A DNA stretch of 64,000 bases from Eleginops maclovinus (taxonomy: Eukaryota; Chordata; Actinopteri; Perciformes; Eleginopidae), in NCBI RefSeq assembly GCF_036324505.1, contig NC_086360.1:20204261-20268260 (forward strand), given 5' to 3'. Below, piece after piece: positions 13,501 through 64,000 of the stretch. Made by a program: the position numbers and the translations under genes. Position 1 is the first letter of the stretch; each line of letters opens with the position of its first letter. Below the pieces are notes generated by a model that was not told the origin of the DNA, searched no databases, and saw nothing but the letters and a program-made list of their open reading frames with translations.

Positions 13501-16465
13501 ACACATCTTACAGATTTAAAGAAATTAAATAAAACAGGTTATGCTTTTGTGCAAACCCTGAGGCTCTTGCAGCAGTCGATTTGTATTGTGCATTCTGGAT
13601 ATTTTGGTCCTACCTGCTGTGCATATCCTAAGAGGGAGACCAGGTATGGGGCTGGTGGTAGCCGGCCTGGGAACACAGCACTTTTCATTGAGTCCAAGGC
13701 TTCAATGAGGAGGCCACACTCTATCATATTACCCACATTGCTGAAGTCTGTTTTTGTAGCCTGGAGGAATAAAGAACATTGATGAAAAGTAAAAGGTATA
13801 TGGAAAGTGGAAGAAGATATTGTACTCAAAGAGATGGACGGCAGAGAGAGGAGGGCAGAAGGGTAATGGAAATAGGAAGTGAATGGCCATCAAAAGTTCC
13901 TGGAGGTCATTTCTGACTGTCTGTTACTGGCAAATTGCATATGCATTCAGAGAGTACAGAATGGAAACACGAGCACTTATAATAGCAATCTGATGGAGAT
14001 CCACTTGGGTAAGGTGTGGACAGGACAGTGGAGAGTATTGTTAATAGGCCTGCCAATCAAATCTCTCAGATCAGCTGACAGTGGAGGATAAATCGGTGAC
14101 CTGAGTATGATGCGCCCTTGCTCTAGATGTTACTTGCCATTGAAATGTATGACATAAAGGAAATTGAATGACCTGATCTCCGTGATGAAACAAAGTTATT
14201 TTAGAGATGTATGGTAGTGATTGGTGGAGGGGAATGCAGGTGGTAATGTACACGTTTCTACCTGGGACTGTGGGCCGTGAGGGTCATGGTAAGCCAGAAA
14301 TTCAAGGAAGCACATTCTTGGCCGGCCCTGTAGCAAAAACACCCCATAAACAATGTCAAATACATACAAGACAGGGAAAACAAAGGTAATTAAGAAGCAT
14401 ATTAAATGATGACTAGAAACTCAGCTTCAGTTCATATTTGTAATATGCTTTCACACAAACAAACACATACACACCTCCTGTTTGATGACATAATCCCTGA
14501 GCTCACTCTCCAGTTTTGAGAAGTCAACATCAACCACACTGTCTGTCTTCTTCTTCTTCTTAGGTGGGTGATCATCCGTTAGATCAAATTTCATATCCAC
14601 AAAATTGGTCTGCCAAAGAAAAACAATTGAAGATTTAAAAAACTTTTTCTGGAAAATATTCATTCAGATTGTGAACCCTGATAATCTGTTACATAAATGA
14701 GTTGGGCTTACCCCAAAAAGGTGCTGGACTATGTGGGTTACAGGGTAGCAAGGAGCATTGTGGTATTTTGAGTCCTCTGTGATGGGTTTAGCCATGACAT
14801 GAGTGACAGAGGAAGGAGAGGAAGGAGGGCAGTGGTATACTTGGGCCTTGCCTGCTTTAAGGAGCCTAGGAAAAAAAAAATAGATTTAGTATAACACTCA
14901 GCAACATTGTGATCATATAAGGATTGTTGGATGTGACCTTACCGTTTGAACATGGCCCTGCGCGTGGGCTCTTGGACCATGAGGAGGACCCTCCAGCCTT
15001 GGAAGGCCCCTGCCAGCCTCCCACTGGCCACTTTCTCCCTCCACTGCCTGACAGGGTAGAAGGAAGATGTGGCACCTGTGGATATGGACACTTCATAGGG
15101 TCCCTCTGCGAGCCAGGAGCCATTCTTAAAACTGTCCAGCACATATTCTGGAGTCACCACCCATTTTCCTATTGGGGGTTGGGGTGTAAGGAGAAGTTCA
15201 GTTAAATAAGTAGTGTGAATATAATCAGGTTGATCAGATTTAAATTATTTGTATTCCTTAAAAATGATTATGACTGACCTGCAGCACAGGCCGCCAAAAA
15301 CTTCTCGCTGGACAAAACCTGAGGGATAATGAGATGGGTGCTGGCCTGTTGATAGACCTGGAAGATGATCCAAGCATGAGTGTACAGTTCACTTGAAATT
15401 ATTAAAATGATTATTCACCCACAAAATGTTTCATTGCATGTTAATCACTGACCCGGTGTAACCTTGCATTTTACTGCACAAGTTGTGTGAAAGTTTGTAA
15501 ATAAATGTTTTTATAGTTTTGCTTTTTTTAGGTGCAGCCCCAATTTACTTTAATTTATCAAGTTCTTTTCACCCTTGTCTGATTCCTCTTTCACCATGGA
15601 GACATGCGAGAACAACATCAGAATTGAATGTAACACGGGGTGAGTAACTGATCAACTAATGGTCAGTTAAAGGGCGAAATCTTCAAATTAAAGTAGTTTG
15701 TATAATATAATATTGTGATCATCCTGACATTTGTACATTTCATCAAATCCTAAAATGTGTAAAAGGAACTACATCAGTTGAATAAACTACACTATCACAT
15801 TGTTTCTCCCTCAGTGTAAACACATCTTCCTGACAGGAGCACATCAGCATACAGAGTAACTGCTGTCAGCCAGAGGCAAATATTTCTGCATGTTTACAAA
15901 GAACACAAAGACCAGGGACCACAGTATTTTCCTACTTCTTGTTACACAGGCAGTAACTGATGAAAAATACAGTACCACCAGTCCCTGTAAATGAATAGAG
16001 TTTAGCACTACTGTCTGATATTCCCTGATTTACAGTTATTAATGTAATTAATTACATTATTCATTTGTATCCGTTTCACATTTCAATGACTTATTTATGG
16101 CCCTTACTCAAAAATAGATAATCTGTCAAAAACAGCTGCCTTCAAAACAAAACAAAATAACTTAACGTGAAGACAAAAAAACAACAACTCATAAGTCACA
16201 CACAACATTCAGCAAGCATTACACACATTGGGAAACAAAATTGAAATCCATCAAAAGGTGCAGGACTATTTGACAAAATACAGTAAAGCCTTGGTTGAAG
16301 TTCAGTCATTTTCACTATTTCTATGTATTTATTTTTTGACAGATCTCTACTCACTGAGCCACCTATGTATTTTCCACCCAGCTGCCGGATTCTCTGGACC
16401 AAAACTCTCTTCTTATCAAGGATCTTGAGCCCAGATATCTGGAAAACGTGTGTGCAGCTCTCCAT
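1951..16465 (-). CDS. SLF1: SLF1 (ANKRD32/BRCTx), SMC5/6 localization factor 1, 3' end outside window
   Basis: This nuclear DNA-repair scaffold is known in mammals to bind RAD18 through its BRCT pair and, with SLF2, to bring the SMC5/6 complex to damaged DNA. Fifteen coding exons can be read: 16355-16465, 15279-15357, 14943-15168, 14712-14865, 14475-14609, 13614-13760, 13272-13440, 12984-13118, 12545-12704, 12244-12412, 11803-11948, 11045-11154, 7732-7781 (tentative), 3407-3499 and 1951-2133. They give about 689 residues: tandem BRCT (about 1-190), a Lys-rich linker (191-235), a helical middle, then ankyrin repeats from about 597. Segments such as [23 protein letters not shown] and LPGTDINVK match the mammalian protein as I recall it (about 1,058 aa). 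The last exons are not seen. The ATG has a strong context (A at -3, G at +4). One junction (13614 to 13440) is out of phase by one base. It is transcribed head to head with KIAA0825. Confidence 0.93.
2134..3406 (-). other. SLF1 intron between the ankyrin exons
   Basis: No repeat family, exon or structured element is recognised; there is a C10 run near 3301. The ankyrin exons on both sides join in phase 1. Confidence 0.7.
3407..3499 (-). CDS. SLF1: SLF1 coding exon 14 (ankyrin repeat 1)
   Basis: Acceptor TGGTCGAAG and donor GTAAGA bound 93 nt. [15 protein letters not shown] followed by LPGTDINVK is an ankyrin repeat and is nearly identical to the first ankyrin repeat of mammalian SLF1. Confidence 0.92.
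3500..7731 (-). other. Long SLF1 intron with possible conserved noncoding blocks
   Basis: No exon is supported. Mixed-composition blocks at about 5,160-5,470 and 7,130-7,290 contain clustered TAAT/ATTA cores and lack simple repeats. They look by eye like regulatory DNA rather than drifting intron. Confidence 0.4.
7732..7781 (-). CDS. SLF1: SLF1 coding exon 13 (pre-ankyrin linker, 5' boundary tentative)
   Basis: A good GTAAGG donor at 7731 closes a frame reading [17 protein letters not shown], similar to the KEN-containing linker just before the ankyrin repeats in mammalian SLF1. Its phase (1) joins correctly to the next exon. The 5' end rests on a weak acceptor (GAAACAAG) that fits phase 2. 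No other AG lies between it and an in-frame stop upstream. Another linker exon could lie between 7,782 and 11,044. Confidence 0.6.
8526..8582. repeat. (GT)n microsatellite
   Basis: About 28 uninterrupted GT units, followed by a short GA run, between SLF1 coding exons. Confidence 0.97.
10547..10575. repeat. Short (CA)n microsatellite
   Basis: About 14 CA units, preceded by a CCGCCACACACAC copy that looks like a local duplication. Confidence 0.9.
11045..11154 (-). CDS. SLF1: SLF1 coding exon 12
   Basis: Acceptor ATTCTGACAG and donor GTCAGT bound 110 nt. [11 protein letters not shown] is the conserved part; the rest (Ser/Thr/Gly-rich, ending SQGGGC) is linker. It leaves at phase 2 and continues into a poorly conserved stretch before the ankyrin repeats. 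Confidence 0.83.
11803..11948 (-). CDS. SLF1: SLF1 coding exon 11
   Basis: Acceptor GTCTTGTAG and donor GTGTGT bound 146 nt. [18 protein letters not shown] and [15 protein letters not shown] match the mammalian segment ending EPLSLQKM. Phase 1 in, phase 0 out. Confidence 0.87.
12244..12412 (-). CDS. SLF1: SLF1 coding exon 10
   Basis: The acceptor is ATCACCGAAG and the donor GTACGG; 169 nt. Sequence runs [36 protein letters not shown] and [11 protein letters not shown], an amphipathic helical block. A second AG (GTTGATAG) lies inside but would break the phase, so the upstream acceptor is chosen. Confidence 0.85.
12545..12704 (-). CDS. SLF1: SLF1 coding exon 9
   Basis: Acceptor TTTCTCTCAG and donor GTAAAT bound 160 nt. 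They encode [32 protein letters not shown] and KLLLQAFIE. The FW motif aligns with the mammalian middle region. Confidence 0.86.
12984..13118 (-). CDS. SLF1: SLF1 coding exon 8
   Basis: Acceptor TTAATTTCAG and donor GTAACA bound 135 nt encoding [15 protein letters not shown] and [19 protein letters not shown], a helical segment. Phase enters at 2 and leaves at 2, consistent with both neighbours. Confidence 0.87.
13272..13440 (-). CDS. SLF1: SLF1 coding exon 7 (conserved Cys pair)
   Basis: Acceptor ATGTCACAG and donor GTAAAC bound 169 nt. [31 protein letters not shown] and [19 protein letters not shown] match mammalian SLF1, including a CxxC pair. The conserved frame needs one base carried from the preceding exon, but that exon ends at phase 0. 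Read at phase 0 this exon hits a stop. Confidence 0.88.
13614..13760 (-). CDS. SLF1: SLF1 coding exon 6 (helical region)
   Basis: Acceptor TTCCTCCAG and donor GTAGGA bound 49 codons. [16 protein letters not shown] and [15 protein letters not shown] correspond to the mammalian helical repeat that starts the central region. It ends at phase 0, which does not match the phase required by the next exon. Confidence 0.87.
14475..14609 (-). CDS. SLF1: SLF1 coding exon 5 (acidic-basic linker, likely NLS)
   Basis: 45 codons (about residues 191-235) run from acceptor TTTGGCAG to donor [16 protein letters not shown] is a basic patch that could be a monopartite nuclear localization signal. The linker is far shorter here than the low-complexity region between BRCT2 and the helical part that I recall in mammals. 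Confidence 0.85.
14712..14865 (-). CDS. SLF1: SLF1 coding exon 4 (BRCT2)
   Basis: A long T-rich acceptor ending CCTAG and a GTAAGC donor bound 154 nt. [15 protein letters not shown] and [10 protein letters not shown], then [15 protein letters not shown], follow BRCT2 of SLF1. The exon leaves at phase 0, near residue 190. Confidence 0.9.
14943..15168 (-). CDS. SLF1: SLF1 coding exon 3 (BRCT1 end, linker, BRCT2 start)
   Basis: Acceptor CCCAATAG and donor GTAAGG bound 226 nt. The exon begins with [19 protein letters not shown], the signature tryptophan helix that closes a BRCT repeat. It then runs through [10 protein letters not shown], the first strand of BRCT2. Residues are about 64-139. Confidence 0.92.
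15279..15357 (-). CDS. SLF1: SLF1 coding exon 2 (BRCT1)
   Basis: Acceptor TCTTCCAG and donor GTCAGT bound 79 nt encoding about residues 38-64. The STHLI strand and [12 protein letters not shown] helix are typical of BRCT domains and nearly identical to mammalian SLF1. It enters at phase 0 and leaves at phase 1. Confidence 0.92.
15358..16354 (-). other. First SLF1 coding intron
   Basis: AT-rich, with no recognised element. It splits BRCT1 between residues 37 and 38. Confidence 0.7.
16355..16465 (-). CDS. SLF1: SLF1 coding exon 1 (start codon, BRCT1 first half)
   Basis: The exon opens one base before the ATG, after acceptor AACTTCAG, and ends at a perfect GTGAGT donor. It encodes residues 1-37, beginning [12 protein letters not shown] and ending GGKYIGGS: the first strand, helix and glycine turn of a BRCT fold. 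An upstream untranslated exon is implied by the acceptor lying directly before the ATG. Confidence 0.9.
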
Positions 16466-16951
16466 CCTGAAGTTGAAAACACACACGACAAAATGACGCA
16501 CAAGTGCATGTACATTACAGGCTTCCCTAAACGAATCCTGCAATTCTTGTTTGACTGGATGATTTGGATTGACTCCACTACAAGTTAGACCAGTGGAATA
16601 AACAGCAAGGGGAACATTTGTATAATCCAATCTACATTTAAATGAAATGTAATTTGTCTAACATAGTTAATTATATAGTTCCAGATCAAGTCAACGTTTC
16701 TTGTATTAAACCAAAACAATATGGGTCTACTAAAACATTAAGCCATATGCATTAAGTTAAATAATGTTGGCATTAACAAGGCACTCTGAGACTTATCTAA
16801 TATTTACATTTATAATCGTTGTGCATTCAATCGCACTTTATTCTCTGTTATCCTAAAACATCTGACTCTTCATATACCTTCCTCATACCACCGATGACAA
16901 CATGAGTCCCCCAAGTTACGCACAGGCGCACCAAAACCGACATCCACTTAC

Positions 16952-17300
16952 GTGAGCAGTTATTACAGGCGTTTGGATGCTTCGGTCAAATACATTTTTA
17001 ACTTGGCGAACAAACATTTATGGAGTCTTAGATGATCAGTACTAATAACAGCCCTGCATATGTGTTAAATCCCGAAGGCTGATTCCCCGCCCGAATGCAT
17101 GTGACAGCTTTACGGCATAGCTTAATATGAGAGGGGAGGTTAATCATGTAGTAGTAGGTATTGTGGTGATTAGCAACGCTAAAACGACTATATATTCAAT
17201 TTAAAGGACGTAAAAAGCTATAAATATTATCTTTATTCAAAACAGCGTACCTACTGCCGGCACACCCACGTATATTCTGCCATTAAACAAGTATCTCCCC
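16952..17300 (-). other. SLF1: Probable SLF1 untranslated first exon (boundaries approximate)
   Basis: The start codon exon begins at an acceptor, so a leader exon must lie upstream. The best minus-strand donor is GTAAGT directly left of 16,952. Weaker alternatives lie near 17,257 and 17,411. The transcription start cannot be fixed from sequence. Confidence 0.4.
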
Positions 17301-17420
17301 CTATTTAGTTGGCGTGTCCGGCGAGCGGAAGTTTTCATGCAGCTACTTCCAGGTTGTTGTCACGGACGCTTTCTGTCCCCGGAAATAACGAACATATCTG
17401 GATATCATACCTGCACTTAT
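17260..17420. promoter_or_regulatory. Bidirectional SLF1/KIAA0825 promoter
   Basis: The short interval between the two divergent genes is richer in CpG than the flanking DNA. It carries ETS-type sites in both orientations: GCGGAAGT at 17325-17332 and ACTTCC at 17345-17350, with CCGGAA near 17379. No TATA box stands out. CpG-rich, ETS-bearing, TATA-less intervals are usual for head-to-head housekeeping pairs. Use of this interval as a promoter is inferred from layout. Confidence 0.55.
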
Positions 17421-17745
17421 TGATTGTGGCTGATGTTTGATTGATTGAGAATAACAACAACGGGATTCTGACAAAGAGGCTGCTTATGAAACCGTAGAGT
17501 TGTTTACGAAAACGGCTCAGTTAGAGTTCCGTGACAGCGATAGATAAGCTTCTATCACAGTAACCATATAAACCTAACGTTACCTTGTGGGGCATATTTG
17601 CTGCTTAAGTGTCTTGGTATACTGTTTTTGTATATCTACATATAGGTGTCGTAACATAAATGTGGCTGCAAATGAGGTTGTCCATATCCCTGCGTGTGAT
17701 GGATTAACATTCAAACGAGAGACAAATAAAAGGAGCTTATGAAAG
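17390..17745 (+). other. KIAA0825: KIAA0825 untranslated first exon (5' end approximate)
   Basis: A donor GAAAG|GTAAGG at 17745/17746 lies downstream of the promoter, and the ATG exon at 21,173 starts with an acceptor, so this is the likely leader exon. It ends with an ATG (17739-17741) in weak context that opens an upstream ORF overlapping the main start after splicing. The 5' end is a guess. Confidence 0.5.
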
Positions 17746-20700
17746 GTAAGGCACCGTTACTCAAATGATAGGCTCCAGGTGCATGACGTAACACTGAACC
17801 TTTAGATGTGACTCAGGTGCCATGTGAATCTGACACATTTAAAAAAAAGATACAGATGACCTGCCAAAGTTAGCAAGAACTGTGGCAATTCTTTGTTATG
17901 CAGAGACTGACTGCCTTAGATTTCTGTGACACATGGTCAAATACTACAACAAGTTGGTAACGTTTAAAAAACACTTACAGCAGTTATAGTGACAGTCTGA
18001 GGTACCTTTCTAATCGATGTGTTGCTTACATTAAAAAAAAGATGCTTATGTTTAACACCAGGCTATAGTAGATATAACTATTATAATAGAATATCATTAC
18101 ATTAGCTTTATTTTCAAGTCATGATTTGTTTTTCATAAATAGTCAGCATTCATTACAATAACCCTGAAGTGTGATGATTTTCAGCTTTTCGGTCCATTGT
18201 ATTATTTACAAATTAAATACATTTTGGTTTTAGGCTGTTTTTAATAAAAATCACATCTATGGTCATAGATGTGCATTTTTCTGACTATAGATGAAATGAA
18301 AAGCAAGTAAAAGTCAAGAGCTACACTCTCTCAGTAACTTGTTGCTTACACTTCTCAACTTATATATGTGGTTGTACAAAAAATACTCAGAATGCTATTA
18401 TAATAATCAAGAATACTGTTACCAGATGAAAATTCAATTATAATATAATGCATTTTAAGCCCTAGTAATAAATGGATTAAGATGAAAATGTATTTGATTG
18501 TTAAAAAGCTTAATCAGCAGTAGTTCCAGTTCAATTTAGTTCAGAGTTATTGCAAATTAAATACCTTTTGGCTTTAGACAAGTTGTTGGACAAGACAAGA
18601 ATATAGATAATTTAACTCTATTTAAGGGTTTGTTATTCAGTATTTCAACTATCATCTGGCATTGCACAAACTAAACTATTGAACGCTGTGGGCTATAAGA
18701 TGTATTGATAATATACATAGTTGTCCTTGCATCCCTATTGGACATATTCATCTTTCCAGCTTATGATGTATTGATATAGTTACGTTGTACCAAACTGCAG
18801 TTATTAAATACAAGCAATGACACTTTCATGTTTATGTCAGTTCTCCTCCGGTTAATAAATGTTTAGTAAAGGATTTAAGCTACACAATATGAGCTGCTCC
18901 AGTGTAACAATATTGCCTTGTTTTTCAATATTTGTAATTGACTCATTTCTCAGGGTACTTTAATACTGTTGAATGATGATGATTATTACACAGAAAACAG
19001 CAATGACAAGTAATATCAGGATTAAGTCATGTATTATTCATACCCTCAGTGTAGGATAATCACATGGGCATTTGTTATTATATTGCTAGTTGTTGCACCA
19101 CGATTTCTGTCTTACACAACATATTTTACGAAGATATGGTGTAGACATATTTCCCTATAGTAAAGGAAAAAAAAGTGACCAATATATTTGAAAATGATTA
19201 TTGCCTCTTAAATTGACCAGAACTATCACTATATCAAACAAGGATGAAACTAATGCCTATCACTAAGCAGTCAGGAATTACTGTTAAAAAGAAAATCAGT
19301 CAAAGGCAGTACGCTATAGTTGGACTATGTGGTTGCACGGTAACAATGAAGCCATGCTCCCCCCTGAGAGTGCATTAGATACTTCTCCCCAGTATTGTGA
19401 TCTTAGAATATGCACCTATTTAATTTATCATGTTGCCTTTACAGCTAGGTTAGGTAAAAGGTACGCTCTTTAAAATAGTGTTGACTTTAACTTGACATGC
19501 TCTAAGTGGCTTTAAAGCGACGGCCTGGGGGACGTGCTGCTAAATATTTCAGGACAAACTCATTACTGTAAATGGGCCTGTGTGTTAGCCTAGCTGGGGT
19601 AGACAGGCAGCAGCAAGAGAGATAGGACAGTGATGTGTGTGTGTAAGTGTTTCCCCTAATCTAATAGCTGTGGAGTGGATGTCTGAGGCAGGCATTGTCT
19701 CAGTGCCTGGCCCAGTTGTCCCTGTTGCAAGACTGTGAAACACACAGGGGCTCCTCCAACATCTGCTCTGTAAAGAGCTAATGACAAGACAAAGGAGACC
19801 GGATGATTTAAAGTATATTACTAATGAGGCCCTGTGTGCTGCTTGGAGAACTCTAACACACTCACTTACTGTACATGTTCACACTTATGCTCAAGATAAC
19901 AGATGATATGTTGGCGGACCAGGAGGTAGACACCCAGCAGACATACTTTCCATCTGTAAGTCTGTCTTTGATACACTTAAATAGGTGTGTAGTGTTGTAG
20001 ACAACACACACACACAACACAACAACAAGCACCCTCTTACACCGTATGGCTTAGACCAAATAATTACAATGTTGAGTATCTAATCCATGGATTTAAAATT
20101 GTATTCATTTTCAGAAATTGCTGCATAAAGACCCCTACTCAGACAGTGGCGCAGAGGGAGTGTGTTGATGAGGGGAAACAGTAAGAGAGAAGAAGAGAGG
20201 GAGAAATAATAAAGGACAAGCTTAACTGGTGTGGTTGTCAGCGGAAGAAAAATAATATTTGTCCAGCTGGACAGGCCTCCCTTTGTGCAGGCTAAATGAA
20301 TGTTGAGCTTCCTGTCTGCCCTGTCAGGGAGAGTGGCATAGACTGTATGTAGCAGTGTAGAAGCGGAGCGGAGTGTGGGGAGCTGTTTGGAGTTTGACAG
20401 GGATTATTAAAATCAGAGCAGATGACGAGGAAGGGGCGAGAGGCGGAGTGTGAGAAAGCCAAATTGACACAGACACTCTCCATTACCTTCCACTTGACTC
20501 GCGTTGATGACAATGTTGATATGAGACCCAGCAACGCAGCACTGCTGTGGGATTGGCTGTTAGCATGAGCATTAAGCACCACAGAAGGGGGTGGGGGGGT
20601 TGCCCACAGTTGTGGCAGAGACGTAAGATGAGTTGTTTATTTAAAGCCTCGACTGAAGAGCACCTCACCTCATTGTTTATTTATGTGGTCTATTTTTTTC

Positions 20701-21172
20701 TTTGCTTTGTTAACTCACTGTAGTGTCGGTAGGTGGAAATGGTTAGAGGCTGAGGCAATGCATTTTGATCAGGGGTCCTCCAACTGCAAATGATTGTCTG
20801 AGGAAAGAGGAGGGGAACTGGAAGAAACCATTTTCGTTGATGATAAACTTCCTATTGTTACAGGTGCAATTGATTTGTGCCTCCTAATAAGACTCCTGTT
20901 TGAGGAAATTTCAAATTATTATACTCTTGACTGTGAGTGTCTGTGTGTGTACATAATGTGTGTGTGTTCAGTTTCTTGACAGACAGCTGTGATAATACAA
21001 TACTTCACATCTCTGTTATTTGTTGTCAGCCTAGATTGTTGATTTAATCCTGACACCAGTGCTGTCTTACTCATTATTTTGCTTTATGAATGGATACATG
21101 TCATGTGGAGTGTTTCGAGTGTTATACAGTAAGGCCATCTCTCTTTCTCTCTCTGGTTCCTTTTCCCTGCAG
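17746..21172 (+). other. KIAA0825 first intron
   Basis: It contains the hairpin at 18,246 and a diverged pair of about 25-bp direct repeats near 18,209 and 18,553 (AATTAAATAC followed by TTTTGG). No gene is seen. First introns often carry enhancers, but no specific site is claimed. Confidence 0.5.
18246..18280. repeat. Near-perfect hairpin (inverted repeat)
   Basis: CACATCTATG and CATAGATGTG pair perfectly around a two-base loop. The stem extends with AAAAAT/ATTTTT after one unpaired base, giving 16 paired bases. It may be the core of a tiny palindromic element or chance in AT-rich DNA. Confidence 0.7.
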
Positions 21173-21178
21173 AGCAGC

Positions 21179-63987
<42,809 letters not shown>

Positions 63988-64000
63988 GAAGAGATTTCTT

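Overview
The window is vertebrate genomic DNA, most likely from a ray-finned (teleost) fish. Short exons flanked by GT/AG sites sit in long AT-rich introns. There are about fifteen (CA/GT)n microsatellites, several over 100 bp, a Tc1/mariner remnant and non-LTR retrotransposon fragments. Nothing bacterial or viral is present. The species cannot be named from this sequence.

Two protein genes lie head to head. On the minus strand (16,952 down to 1,951, continuing past the left edge) is SLF1 (ANKRD32/BRCTx). Fifteen coding exons give an N-terminal tandem BRCT region, a helical middle and ankyrin repeats; the last exons are outside the window. On the plus strand (about 17,400 to 63,987) is KIAA0825 (C5orf36). 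Its 21 coding exons join in phase from an ATG at 21,179 to a TGA at 63,985, giving 3,750 nt or 1,249 codons, close to the roughly 1,275 residues I recall for the human protein. I recall the same SLF1-KIAA0825 adjacency in human 5q15.

Region by region: 1-1,950 holds a (CA)n tract and unremarkable DNA. 1,951-16,466 holds the SLF1 exons, dense at 11-16.5 kb and sparse below 11 kb. 16,950-17,745 is the shared promoter and the untranslated first exons. 17,746-28,974 is KIAA0825 intronic DNA broken only by the first coding exon (21,179-21,309); it carries a hairpin, a 540-bp Tc1-like element and an antisense LINE tail. 28,975-30,925 is an exon cluster. 30,926-39,291 is a long intron with microsatellites, a reverse-transcriptase scrap and a tRNA-like SINE scrap. 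39,292-63,987 holds the remaining exons.

The genes probably share a promoter but have no known common pathway. SLF1 acts in recruiting SMC5/6 to damaged DNA. KIAA0825 is poorly understood and has been linked to postaxial polydactyly in humans. I found no new multi-gene system. The points most worth checking are a one-base phase mismatch in the reconstructed SLF1 frame, a DD36E-spaced transposase fragment between intact terminal repeats, and an overlapping upstream ORF in the KIAA0825 leader.
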